From assembly GCA_937139155.1 (NCBI GenBank), contig CAKZPI010000026.1, forward strand, positions 1-64,000: 64,000 nucleotides of DNA, given 5' to 3'. Every line of letters begins with the position of its first letter. Position 1 is the stretch's first letter. The notes under the pieces were generated by a model that did not search any database, was not told where the DNA came from, and worked only from the letters and a program-made list of their open reading frames with translations. Below are positions 7,849 to 16,237 of this stretch, in pieces. A program made the position numbers and the translations under genes. This DNA comes from an uncultured Flavobacteriales bacterium. GTDB lineage: Bacteria; Bacteroidota; Bacteroidia; Flavobacteriales; JBLHRE01.

Positions 7849-8679
7849 TTACGATTTCTTCAATGTAAAACGGGCTGCCACCCAATCTTCTTTTGTTTCC
7901 ATGGCATTAAATTCAAAACCAACCCCTTCGGCTTTTGCTTTTAACATATCAAGATCCATGGAGTAAAATCCAGAAAGGAACAATAGGCCTCCTGACTTTA
8001 AATGACGTGAATAGACCGGAATTTGTTCCAATAGTACATTCCTATTAATATTGGCAAGGATGACTTCAAATTCGCCTTGGATTTTCTCTTCACCTCCAAG
8101 GTACACCTTCATTTCTACTCCGTTCTTCTCTGCATTTTCACGAGCATTTTCGGCGGCCCAGGCCTCAACGTCAATTCCTTCAACCTTGGCACCGTGTTTG
8201 GCGGCATATACCCCGAGAATACCTGTTCCACAGCCCATATCCAAGACTTTGACGTCCTTCCATGCCTCTTTCTTCATGAGGGTGAGCATGAGCCAGGTGG
8301 TTTGGTGATGGCCAGTTCCAAAGCTCATTTTTGGATCAATGATTAATTCTTCCTTGAAGCTGGGGTCAGGTTCATGAAAGGTAGCGCGAATCCTTAGGTC
8401 ATCTCCAACGGCAATGGGCTCAAAGTTTTCCTCCCAAAGTAGGTTCCAATTGGTGGGTTCAAATTCTTTAATTGTATAGGTGAGTTTGGCCCCAGGAAAT
8501 TCAAAATCATTCAAGGCTTGAACAAACCCTTCTTGTTCCTCTTCATCGGGCAAGAAGGCTACAATGCCTGTATCGGTTTCCTCAAGGGTTTCTACAGGGT
8601 GAATCTGGCAAATGCCGTAGAGGTATTCGCGGGCCGGCATTACCGGGTCTAGTTCGATATAGTAGGCTATGTATTTCAT
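7849..8679 (-). CDS. prmA: Ribosomal protein L11 methyltransferase PrmA
   Basis: This 276-residue class I methyltransferase has the SAM-binding motif VLDMGCGTGILGVYAAKHGA (about residues 145-164), the acidic IDVE of the next strand, and the motif IV-like LANINRNVL (about 209-217), with the preceding PKMSFGTGHHQTT segment typical of PrmA. It trimethylates L11 lysines and N terminus. The N-terminal L11-binding region is present. It overlaps tpiA by 4 bp (ATGA) and is followed after 2 bp by the giant exported protein, so tpiA, prmA and that gene share a transcript. No abnormalities are seen. Confidence 0.93.
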   Translation of the reverse strand: MKYIAYYIELDPVMPAREYLYGICQIHPVETLEETDTGIVAFLPDEEEQEGFVQALNDFEFPGAKLTYTIKEFEPTNWNLLWEENFEPIAVGDDLRIRATFHEPDPSFKEELIIDPKMSFGTGHHQTTWLMLTLMKKEAWKDVKVLDMGCGTGILGVYAAKHGAKVEGIDVEAWAAENARENAEKNGVEMKVYLGGEEKIQGEFEVILANINRNVLLEQIPVYSRHLKSGGLLFLSGFYSMDLDMLKAKAEGVGFEFNAMETKEDWVAARFTLKKS

Positions 8680-9446
8680 GCCTTACCTGCTGCTTTGATG
8701 ATTTCAATGAAGTCCTCAGCCTTTAGGGAAGCTCCCCCGATGAGCCCGCCATCAATATCAGGTTTGGCAAAAAGTTCTGCGGCGTTTGAGGGCTTGCAAG
8801 ATCCCCCGTAAAGCATGGGCATTTTCTCAGCCATTTCCGAATCAAAGGCTTCCTTCACCCACATACGCATGCTTTCATGTACCTCTTGAGCCTGTTCCGG
8901 ACTAGCTGTTTCTCCAGTTCCAATGGCCCAAACGGGTTCATAGGCTATGATAATTTTATCGGCCGCTCCACGCGGAAGCTTGAAAAGGGTTTCCTGCAAT
9001 TGAGTTTTTACCACTTCCAAATACTTCCCTGACCTTCTTTCTTCAAGGTCCTCCCCAACGCAGAAAATCGGGCGAAGTCTTGACTCAAGTGCCCGCTCAA
9101 GTTTTTCATTCAATATTTCGGCATTTTCTTGAAACTGACTTCTCCGTTCTGAATGTCCGAGAATCACATAATCACAGCCACAAGAAGCCAACATTTCGGC
9201 CGAAATTTCACCCGTATGGGCTCCTGAAGCGTATCGGCTATTGTCTTGGGCGGCAATGGCAACAGTTGTGGTAAATTCAAAAACATCAGCAGCCGCACTT
9301 AGGTAAACTGCGGGCGGGGCAATCACAATTCCTACTCCTGGAACATCTGCATTTTTAATGGCCTTATCAATTCCTTCCATTAGGTCATAGGCCTCATTTA
9401 GGTTTAGGTTCTGTTTCCAGTTACCTGCAACAATTTTTGCTCTCAT
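8676..9446 (-). CDS. tpiA: Triosephosphate isomerase
   Basis: This 256-residue TIM barrel interconverts dihydroxyacetone phosphate and glyceraldehyde 3-phosphate. Visible motifs are GNWKQN at the N terminus (catalytic Lys), ILGHSERR (catalytic His, about residue 99), AYEPVWAIGTG (catalytic Glu, about 169) with the flexible loop 6, and the phosphate-binding YGGSCKPSNA and GGLIGGASL near the C terminus. Length is normal. It is embedded in a minus-strand run with a permease upstream (2 bp gap) and prmA downstream (4 bp overlap). Confidence 0.97.
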   Translation of the reverse strand: MRAKIVAGNWKQNLNLNEAYDLMEGIDKAIKNADVPGVGIVIAPPAVYLSAAADVFEFTTTVAIAAQDNSRYASGAHTGEISAEMLASCGCDYVILGHSERRSQFQENAEILNEKLERALESRLRPIFCVGEDLEERRSGKYLEVVKTQLQETLFKLPRGAADKIIIAYEPVWAIGTGETASPEQAQEVHESMRMWVKEAFDSEMAEKMPMLYGGSCKPSNAAELFAKPDIDGGLIGGASLKAEDFIEIIKAAGKA

Positions 9447-9448
9447 AT

Positions 9449-10525
9449 TTATTGTATTCGAATTCGTGGATCAAGCAAACCATAGGCTATATCCACCAAA
9501 AAGTTGATTATCACAAATAGTCCGGCTGCCACCAAAACGGCTCCCATAACCACCGGAAGGTCTAGGGTATTTAAGGCATTTACAATTTCCTTTCCCATTC
9601 CGTTCCACCCAAAGATGAACTCAATGAAAACCGCCCCAGCCAGCATGGAGGCAAACCATCCGGAGGTAGCTGTAATCACAGGGTTTAAGGCATTGCGTAG
9701 TCCGTGTTTTATACGAACAGACCAAACGCCTAATCCTTTTGAGCGTGCGGTACGCATATAGTCCATGCCCATGACTTCCAACATGGTATTACGGGTCAAT
9801 TGAACAATCACGGCCAAGGGTCGAATGCCCAAGGTTAGAGCTGGCAAGATCAAATTGCCCCAGGCGTAATACTCTTTTCCCGAAAGGTCATCTACCTCAA
9901 CCAAAGACCCGTTCATGGGCAGACCCGTAAAGTCATGCCATAAAAAGGCGAAAACCCAGGCTATCAAAATGGCGGCAAAAAATGAGGGTACAGACATTCC
10001 GAAGATAGAAATTACGGTAATGAGTTTATCCATCCATTTACCTGAAAATCCCGCGGAAACAACTCCCATGCTAATGCCCAAAACAAAAGCGATAATGATG
10101 GCTGTAACGGCTAAAACAACGGTATTGGGAAGGGTTTCTGAAATTACACTCGAAACCGTTTTTCCTGTCCTTTGAAAAGAGGTTCTAAGATAAGGCCATT
10201 TGAGTTTAATGGAGGCCGACTTGTTACTGAAAAGGTTTATTCCTCTGTATTTTCCTGCTTGATCAATTCCCGGACCCGTTCCCGATTTAGGGTGGTATGA
10301 AACCGGACTTAAATCGTTTAAGTACCAAAGGTATTGCTCTCCCATAGAAAGGTTGAACCCGTACCGCTCTCTGATCTTCTCCAAGGTTTCGGCATCGTCT
10401 CTTTGCCCAAGCATCATTCGTGCAGGGTCAGCCGGAAGGGCCATGAATAAAAAGAAAATTAGACTGGCTACCCCCCATAAAACCAAGAGACCATTTAGCA
10501 GCCTTTTTATTGAGTAGCCAACCAC
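9449..10525 (-). CDS. ABC transporter permease, DppB/OppB type
   Basis: This 358-residue protein starts with the classic N terminus of oligopeptide-type permeases (YSIKRLLNGLLVLWGVASLIF and the ADPARMMLG segment) and has about six membrane helices. The cytoplasmic coupling loop TRNTMLEVMGMDYMRTARSKG (EAA loop) contacts the ATPase, and the C terminus ends DIAYGLLDPRIR. Family members import peptides or nickel with a DppC-like partner, two ATPases and a binding protein. None of these is next to it, so the partners must be elsewhere. It contains an insert of about 50 residues after the first helix. It abuts tpiA (2 bp) and the DoxX-like gene (0 bp). Confidence 0.88.
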   Translation of the reverse strand: MVGYSIKRLLNGLLVLWGVASLIFFLFMALPADPARMMLGQRDDAETLEKIRERYGFNLSMGEQYLWYLNDLSPVSYHPKSGTGPGIDQAGKYRGINLFSNKSASIKLKWPYLRTSFQRTGKTVSSVISETLPNTVVLAVTAIIIAFVLGISMGVVSAGFSGKWMDKLITVISIFGMSVPSFFAAILIAWVFAFLWHDFTGLPMNGSLVEVDDLSGKEYYAWGNLILPALTLGIRPLAVIVQLTRNTMLEVMGMDYMRTARSKGLGVWSVRIKHGLRNALNPVITATSGWFASMLAGAVFIEFIFGWNGMGKEIVNALNTLDLPVVMGAVLVAAGLFVIINFLVDIAYGLLDPRIRIQ

Positions 10526-11662
10526 TTACTTCCGATTTGCTAAAAATTCATCCACCTCTGGAAAATCATTGTGATGGAATTTTGCCACTACCACTCCCTT
10601 TTCTAAAACCACCAACCCAGGACTTGACCGTACGATGGTTTTTAAGGTTGTAGGGTCGCAATTGAAATAAGGGTAATCAGCTTGAACCTCATGCCTAAAG
10701 TTTTCAATTTGATCAAAGGATGAACCGGATAAACCAATATAAATCTCACCAGCATCTGCCAATTTAGAGGTCATAGACTTCACTTTTTTATGGGCCTCCA
10801 GATTCGTTTTGGAAATATCGTATGAGATGAACAAGAAAATTCTTGGAGCTTGAAGCACGTTTGAAGTCATATCCTCCCCATCCGCACTTTCAATCATAAA
10901 GTCATGAATGGGTGGCTCATAACCGTCCTTCACTTTATAAGGCTCCCCTTTTGCTTCCACAAAATCGTGGGTCTTCCATAATTCTTGATTTGAATACTGG
11001 TCAGAGCGCACTGTTTTTTCCTCTCCGGTTTCTTTATTTTTTATCACAAAATCCGTTGCGTATAAAGGCGGCTCAAGTCCTTTTTCCTCAGCTGACTTCA
11101 TTCCTTCAACAATGCTTTTCCCTTCCGCGTAAGCGCGAAAATCAATGATTGGCAAATGGGCTAAGCCCCAGTAGGCAAAAAAGGCGTGGATTAAAATTAC
11201 CCCTCCAATGATTCCAGTATCTATAGGGTGATTTAGAATTGGGGAAATATGCTTCCTGAAAACGAAAATCCAACCTATGAGCACGGTAAGAATGAGGTCT
11301 TTATAGAATGACTGCCAAGGATTTAAGGGAATGGCATCTCCAAAACATCCACAGTCAGTTACCTTGTTGAAATAGGCAGAGTAAAAGGTGAGAAAAGTGA
11401 AGAACACAATCATGCCGAGGAGTCCCCAAGCAGTGATTTTCATCAATTTACCTAAAAGGAGTTGCACCCCAAGGGCAATTTCAGCCAGGCAAAGCAAAAT
11501 GGCCAAAGGAATGGAAATAGCCTCTAAGCTAGGCATTCCGAAAACCTGAAAGTACTCAGTGAGTTTATAGGAAAACCCCAGAGGGTCAATCACCTTTACA
11601 AATCCTGAAAAAATGAACAATACCCCAACGAGAATTCGAGCGAGATGTGTGATTGCTTTCAT
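10526..11662 (-). CDS. BT_3928-type DoxX/MauE-like membrane protein with thioredoxin-like tail
   Basis: This 378-residue protein has four membrane helices in the first 140 residues with the MauE/DoxX pattern (ARILVGVLFIFSGFVKVIDP, then a CGCFGDA motif followed by a W-x-S-F-x-K-D element). A further helix is followed by a soluble C-terminal domain of about 200 residues resembling a thioredoxin fold but without a CxxC pair. Members of the BT_3928 family are widespread in Bacteroidota. A role in periplasmic thiol redox chemistry has been suggested from the MauE similarity but is not established. It directly precedes the permease gene (no gap) and follows the DUF1599 gene by 3 bp. Confidence 0.85.
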   Translation of the reverse strand: MKAITHLARILVGVLFIFSGFVKVIDPLGFSYKLTEYFQVFGMPSLEAISIPLAILLCLAEIALGVQLLLGKLMKITAWGLLGMIVFFTFLTFYSAYFNKVTDCGCFGDAIPLNPWQSFYKDLILTVLIGWIFVFRKHISPILNHPIDTGIIGGVILIHAFFAYWGLAHLPIIDFRAYAEGKSIVEGMKSAEEKGLEPPLYATDFVIKNKETGEEKTVRSDQYSNQELWKTHDFVEAKGEPYKVKDGYEPPIHDFMIESADGEDMTSNVLQAPRIFLFISYDISKTNLEAHKKVKSMTSKLADAGEIYIGLSGSSFDQIENFRHEVQADYPYFNCDPTTLKTIVRSSPGLVVLEKGVVVAKFHHNDFPEVDEFLANRK

Positions 11663-11665
11663 AGA

Positions 11666-12211
11666 TTAAGCGTTGTTTTCTGTTAAACGAATTAAGGCGA
11701 ATAAGGCGTAATTAATCATGTCTTGGTAATTGGCATCGATTCCTTCTGAAATCAGAGTTGCCCCTTCATGGTCTTCAATTTGTTTTACGCGAAGAAGCTT
11801 CTGAAGAATTAAATCGGTTAGCGAAGAAATTCTCATCTCCCTCCAGGCTTCCCCATAATCATGGTTCTTGTCCTCCATGAGCTTTTTGGTTTCCGCCGCT
11901 TTTTCATCAAAAAGCCGAAGGGCATCATCTACGGATAAGTCGGGTTGTTCAGCAATTCCTTTCTCAATCTGAATCAAGGCCATGATGCAGTAATTCACGA
12001 TTCCCTTGTATTCAGAGGCTATTCCTTCGGCAATTTTTTGACTTTTTTTGTTCTCAATGCTTCGAATGCGCTGGGCTTTTATGAAGATCTGATCGGTTAA
12101 AGAAGGCAGTCGAAGGATCCTCCAGGCCGTGCCGTAGTCGTGTAGCTTCTTCTCGTAAATTTCTCTACATCCCTGAAGCTCAAGCGTATATTGTTGAAGG
12201 GTTTTTTCCAT
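11666..12211 (-). CDS. DUF1599 protein with two tandem domains
   Basis: The start at 12211 (MEKTLQQYT) is preferred; a longer frame to 12301 would overlap the divergent folP gene and has no family match. The 181-residue protein contains two copies of one domain. HDYGTAWRILRLPSLTD and HDYGEAWREMRISSLTD are about 85 residues apart, each followed by a helix with R-I-x-x-I-E / R-V-K-Q-I-E and a Y-x-x-[IM][VI]NY element. DUF1599 proteins are conserved in Bacteroidota, often beside folP as here, and their function is unknown. The divergent folP start is 41 bp away. A TATCTTTCG element at 12232-12240 (minus) resembles a -7 box. Confidence 0.9.
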   Translation of the reverse strand: MEKTLQQYTLELQGCREIYEKKLHDYGTAWRILRLPSLTDQIFIKAQRIRSIENKKSQKIAEGIASEYKGIVNYCIMALIQIEKGIAEQPDLSVDDALRLFDEKAAETKKLMEDKNHDYGEAWREMRISSLTDLILQKLLRVKQIEDHEGATLISEGIDANYQDMINYALFALIRLTENNA

Positions 12212-12252
12212 ATTTTTCGGGCTCTGAGCGGCGAAAGATACAAGAAATAGAT

Positions 12253-13101
12253 ATGAAGCAATTCCTCGGTGGCCAAGGCCAATTGATAAAGATTTCAACA
12301 CCCATTGTTATGGGAATTTTAAACCTGAGCCAAGACTCTTTTTACGAAGGTTCTCGGTACGATGAAAAAGGGGTTTTGGCTGAGGCCGATAAAATGATTC
12401 AAGAGGGCGCAAAAATCCTAGATCTCGGTGCCGTAAGCAGCAGGCCCGGAGCCAAACTCCTTCATCCAGAAGAGGAATGGGCCAGGCTTAGTACGGCTTT
12501 GAAATCTATAAGGAAGCATTTTCCTAACCAGTACCTCTCCGTTGATACAGTGAATCATTCAACCGCTGAAAGGGCCATGGACCTAGGGGTAAATATGATC
12601 AACGATATTTCAGGGGGCAGTTTGGATGATAATATGTTCAAAACCATAGCTAAGTATCAAGCTGCCTACTGCCTGATGCATATGCCTGGAACCCCAGAAA
12701 TCATGCAAAATCAAACCCAGTATGAAAGGGGTATGATTCAAGAAATTCAATTCTTCTTATCCAAGCAAATCTCAAAAGCCATAGAACTTGGTTTAAACGA
12801 CATAGTAATTGACCCAGGGTTTGGCTTTGGAAAAAAACTTGAGCAAAACTATGAACTGGCCCAAAAATTTGACCAACTTCAAGTTCACAAGCTTCCAGTA
12901 TTAGCCGGAATTTCAAGAAAATCTATGCTTTACAAGGCTTTGAATACAGACCCCAACCAGGCTTTGAATGCCTCAACGGCCTTGCATATGTTACTCCTAA
13001 CCAAAGGGGCTCAAATCTTAAGGGTTCACGATGTGAAAGAGGCAGTAGAAGCCATTAAAATCTTTACTTTCGTGCAAAATCCGCAGGCATGCTCTTCCTG
13101 A
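12253..13101 (+). CDS. folP: Dihydropteroate synthase
   Basis: This 282-residue TIM-barrel enzyme joins p-aminobenzoate to dihydropterin pyrophosphate in folate synthesis. Motifs seen are MGILNLSQDSFYEGSRY (usually MGILNVTPDSFSDGG), the SSRPGA loop (about residues 62-67), the strand-3 LSVDTVN and MINDISGG, and the C-terminal VIDPGFGFGKK and GISRKS sequences. Substitutions relative to the standard first motif (LSQDSF for VTPDSF) are as I recall in Bacteroidota. The stop codon lies inside cdaA (13 bp overlap), so the two are translationally coupled. Confidence 0.95.
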   Translation: MKQFLGGQGQLIKISTPIVMGILNLSQDSFYEGSRYDEKGVLAEADKMIQEGAKILDLGAVSSRPGAKLLHPEEEWARLSTALKSIRKHFPNQYLSVDTVNHSTAERAMDLGVNMINDISGGSLDDNMFKTIAKYQAAYCLMHMPGTPEIMQNQTQYERGMIQEIQFFLSKQISKAIELGLNDIVIDPGFGFGKKLEQNYELAQKFDQLQVHKLPVLAGISRKSMLYKALNTDPNQALNASTALHMLLLTKGAQILRVHDVKEAVEAIKIFTFVQNPQACSS

Positions 13102-13862
13102 GTTTTAACATTCTTGATATTCTTGATGTCCTTTTGGTCGGACTCTTAATTTACCAACTTTATAAGCTGGTTAAGGGTACGGTTGCCATTAATATTTTCA
13201 TTGGAGTGATTGCCATTTACCTCCTTTGGAAACTGGTGGAGGCCATGCAAATGGAGTTACTTTCAGAAATTCTGGGGCAATTCATTGGGGTTGGGGTCAT
13301 TGCCATTATCATTGTGTTTCAGCAAGAACTTAGAAAATTTCTATTGGTTATTGGTACCACAAGGTTCAATAAAGGGGGCGATAAATGGTATCAATTCTTT
13401 ACCACGGGGCCTAAACCCGAAGAGAATGAAGAATTGGTGAGCAGTATTGTAAAGGCGGTTGAAAACCTTGCTGAGTATAAATTAGGGGCCATTTTGGTAA
13501 TTAATATTAGCTCAAAACTAGGGTATTACACCCAAACCGGGGAGGAGATTGATGCCAAAATAAATCAAGCTTTGATTGAGTCTATTTTCCAAAAAACTTC
13601 TCCTTTGCACGATGGCGCCCTGATTGTAGTAAATGGTAGAGCCGCTGCTGCGGGATGTGTTCTTCCGGTTTCCGATAATAAAAACCTGCCCTCTCGTTTA
13701 GGAACCCGACACCGGGCAACTTTAGGCATTACTGAACATACCGATGCCCTTGCTATCTGCGTGAGCGAGGAGTCTGGAAAAATATCCTTTGCAAAGGAAG
13801 GAAAGCTTCTTCATGAAATTCAACCCGACCGTTTGAAGTCTCTCTTGATGCGGTACTTATAA
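13089..13862 (+). CDS. dacA: Diadenylate cyclase (CdaA/DacA family)
   Basis: This 257-residue protein has three N-terminal membrane helices (about residues 1-80) and a DAC domain with the two catalytic motifs, LHDGALIVV (DGA) and LGTRHRATLGITE (RHR). It makes the second messenger cyclic di-AMP from two ATP, which in other bacteria governs potassium and osmolyte balance and cell-wall homeostasis. It overlaps folP by 13 bp and is followed 3 bp later by an AlkB-like gene. The glmM/cdaR partners common in Firmicutes are absent here. The folP-dacA linkage is usual in Bacteroidota. Confidence 0.95.
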   Translation: MLFLSFNILDILDVLLVGLLIYQLYKLVKGTVAINIFIGVIAIYLLWKLVEAMQMELLSEILGQFIGVGVIAIIIVFQQELRKFLLVIGTTRFNKGGDKWYQFFTTGPKPEENEELVSSIVKAVENLAEYKLGAILVINISSKLGYYTQTGEEIDAKINQALIESIFQKTSPLHDGALIVVNGRAAAAGCVLPVSDNKNLPSRLGTRHRATLGITEHTDALAICVSEESGKISFAKEGKLLHEIQPDRLKSLLMRYL

Positions 13863-13865
13863 GGC

Positions 13866-14441
13866 ATGATTCAAATTAAAGATTGGCCATTCTATCTTTA
13901 CAGGGAATATCTGAGTTCGGAAGAAGCGGATTCAATTTTTCATCGCGCCAAGCAAGAAATACTCTGGAAAACTGAGGAAATAAAAATCTTTGGTAAAACC
14001 TACCCCCAACCCCGTTTGATATCTTGGATTGCAGATCAAGGGATTGAATATTCCTATTCAGGAAAAAAGTATCACCCAAACCCATGGCCTGATTTTCTAG
14101 ATGATATCCGCCGAAACATCCACCAAGACTTCCAAATCAAACTGAATTCAGTGCTCTGTAATTTTTACCGAGATGGAAATGATAAAATGGGTTGGCACTC
14201 AGACAACGAAAAGGAATTAGGGCCTGAGCCCAACATTGCTTCCTTAAGTCTTGGGGTCACCAGGGATTTTAAGATCAAAATGAAGTCATCCGGACAAATC
14301 GAAACCATTGAGCTGAACCATGGTGATCTATTGTTGATGAAGGGAAAGGCCCAAGAAAATTTCTCTCATGCCCTTCCTCCTCGTAAAAAAGTAAGAGAAG
14401 CCCGTATAAATTTCACCTTTCGGCAAATTCTCTCCTTCTAA
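13866..14441 (+). CDS. AlkB-like 2-oxoglutarate/Fe(II) dioxygenase
   Basis: This 191-residue protein shows the AlkB signature: the HSDNE iron-binding H-x-D (about residue 110) after NFYRDGNDKMGW, the IASLSLGVTRDF strand, a distal His in NFSHALPPRK, and the R-x(5)-R pair in REARINFTFR that binds 2-oxoglutarate. AlkB enzymes remove alkyl lesions from DNA or RNA by oxidation. It resembles ALKBH2/3-type proteins more than E. coli AlkB. It follows dacA by 3 bp and overlaps the convergent comEC by 29 bp at the 3' end. Confidence 0.9.
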   Translation: MIQIKDWPFYLYREYLSSEEADSIFHRAKQEILWKTEEIKIFGKTYPQPRLISWIADQGIEYSYSGKKYHPNPWPDFLDDIRRNIHQDFQIKLNSVLCNFYRDGNDKMGWHSDNEKELGPEPNIASLSLGVTRDFKIKMKSSGQIETIELNHGDLLLMKGKAQENFSHALPPRKKVREARINFTFRQILSF

Positions 14442-16212
14442 ATTTCTTCTGATTGACCTGGTAGTAATAAGATTCCTCAAATCCATAAAACACCCCTTTT
14501 TTCCATTGAAAGTTTGAATGCTTAAACTCCTCCTCTACCTCAAGCTTCGAAAGGTGGCGGATTCCTAAAAAACCTTTTGCAGATTCCAAGGATTTCCCCG
14601 GGTCTCCTATGCACCAGGCAGAATCGCCTTTCTGCACAAGAAGTGCTTCCTGCTCAAAGGTTCCCACCCTATGAACCCCGTAAGAAGACCTCACCTTAAA
14701 ACTTCTCTCCAATCCAAGCGTAAAAATCAAAACCAAACTCAAGGCCACCCCCCAAAAAGCCCATCTTCGGTGAAAAACCCACAACAAGGTAAATAAGATG
14801 AATCCGTATAAAGCCCAAACCATTGAACCCTCTAAATAAATGTTTTCAATCTGCCCCTTGGGTAAATTGGCTATAAACTGAGTCAAATCTAGCACCCAAA
14901 CCGATAGCCCATCAAGAGGGACCCAAAGCCAGTCATGGGAGGGAAAAAGTAAAACCAGGCAAAGTGCCGGAAAACCCAGATACAACCAAATACTTACCAT
15001 TGGCAGGAGGAGGAGATTGGTTAATAAAAAATAAACCGGGAACTGATGGAAATAGTAAAGACTCACCGGAAGAGTTGCCAATTGGGCCACCATACTCACC
15101 AAAATAAGGGAATAAAGAACCCTGAAAATCTTCCTTTTTGGCATATATAGGTTCTCAAGCTTCGGATAAACCCAAAGGATTCCAAAAACGGCAAGAAAGG
15201 ACAATTGAAACCCGGCATGAAACAAAAGTTCAGGGTTAAATACTAGAAGGAGAATTCCGGCCAGTACCATTCCAAACAAACCAGCCCCCCTTCTCTCAAT
15301 TAACTCGGCCACCCCAATGAAAGAAAACATAAGGGCTGAACGCAAAACTGAAGGACCAAGTCCGGTGACCAAGGCAAAAATCCAAATCAAAACAATTGAA
15401 AGAATCACCTTCTTTTTTCTTGGCAAAAAATGAAACAAGTATTGAATCAAAAGGTAGAGAATTCCAACATGCATACCACTTACAGCCAATAAATGCATGG
15501 CTCCAGCTTTTGAAAAATCGGCTTTTTCATTGGGATCAAAACCAGAGCGATCACCTGCCAATAATGCAAGAGCTAAGGCTTTACCTTCATCTGTTTTTAA
15601 TCCATTCTCAATGCAGTTTCTGACGTAGTTTCTAAGACCAAATCGCATTCTTGACCAACTGAGCCCTCCTTTGCTAAGCCCACATTCATCTTCTTGTTTA
15701 AGGTAAAATCTTCCTTGAATTCCTTGGTCTTTTAAATAGGCTCCATAATCAAACTCGCCAGGAGATGGAGGCTCAGGGAGAGGCAATAATAAGGCTTGAA
15801 AAAAAAGGGTATCGCCGGGAAAGACGGTCCAATTTCGGTCATGATGATGCCATAGAAACTTTAGCTTTTCTCCTTGAAAACTTTGTACAATAATGGCCCG
15901 CGCATATTTCTGGCTGGGCATTAAAGGTTCCTCCACAATCATCTTGGCTTCTACCTTTTCAAAATAAGGCAGGTTGACCTCCTTTCCTTTTTCAGGAATC
16001 AAAAGAAGGGAAAAGAGCAGCCATGCAATAAAAAGTAGGCATTGACTGACCCAGCCCATACCTTTCATTTCAAACAAGAAGCTAAGGAAAATGGAACCGA
16101 CAAAACCATAAAGAATTGGGGTTATCGGCATATCAAAAGGCAATTCTGGTCCTAATCCTACACAGAGGCCAAGAAGAAGGAAGCAGTAGAAAAGCGGATA
16201 TCTAAGAAGCAT
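14413..16212 (-). CDS. comEC: ComEC/Rec2-family DNA-uptake membrane protein without a full lactamase domain
   Basis: This 599-residue protein has an N-terminal membrane segment and OB-like domain (DUF4131, about residues 25-180), then the Competence domain with ALALALLAGDRSGF and AGAMHLLAVSGMHVGILY, and about eight further helices. ComEC forms the channel that brings single-stranded DNA through the inner membrane in natural transformation. The C terminus stops shortly after the last helix: only about 100 soluble residues remain and there is no HxHxDH metallo-beta-lactamase motif, so the nuclease-like domain is absent or reduced. It follows the SpoIID-like gene by 25 bp and overlaps the convergent AlkB-like gene. 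Confidence 0.88.
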   Translation of the reverse strand: MLLRYPLFYCFLLLGLCVGLGPELPFDMPITPILYGFVGSIFLSFLFEMKGMGWVSQCLLFIAWLLFSLLLIPEKGKEVNLPYFEKVEAKMIVEEPLMPSQKYARAIIVQSFQGEKLKFLWHHHDRNWTVFPGDTLFFQALLLPLPEPPSPGEFDYGAYLKDQGIQGRFYLKQEDECGLSKGGLSWSRMRFGLRNYVRNCIENGLKTDEGKALALALLAGDRSGFDPNEKADFSKAGAMHLLAVSGMHVGILYLLIQYLFHFLPRKKKVILSIVLIWIFALVTGLGPSVLRSALMFSFIGVAELIERRGAGLFGMVLAGILLLVFNPELLFHAGFQLSFLAVFGILWVYPKLENLYMPKRKIFRVLYSLILVSMVAQLATLPVSLYYFHQFPVYFLLTNLLLLPMVSIWLYLGFPALCLVLLFPSHDWLWVPLDGLSVWVLDLTQFIANLPKGQIENIYLEGSMVWALYGFILFTLLWVFHRRWAFWGVALSLVLIFTLGLERSFKVRSSYGVHRVGTFEQEALLVQKGDSAWCIGDPGKSLESAKGFLGIRHLSKLEVEEEFKHSNFQWKKGVFYGFEESYYYQVNQKKFRRREFAER

Positions 16213-16237
16213 GACGGGTGGTTTCCCGCCAAGTTAA

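Noticed and set aside
8051..8346. Two plus-strand frames opposite prmA
   Set aside because: They lie wholly inside the well-supported prmA gene on the other strand, with no family features.
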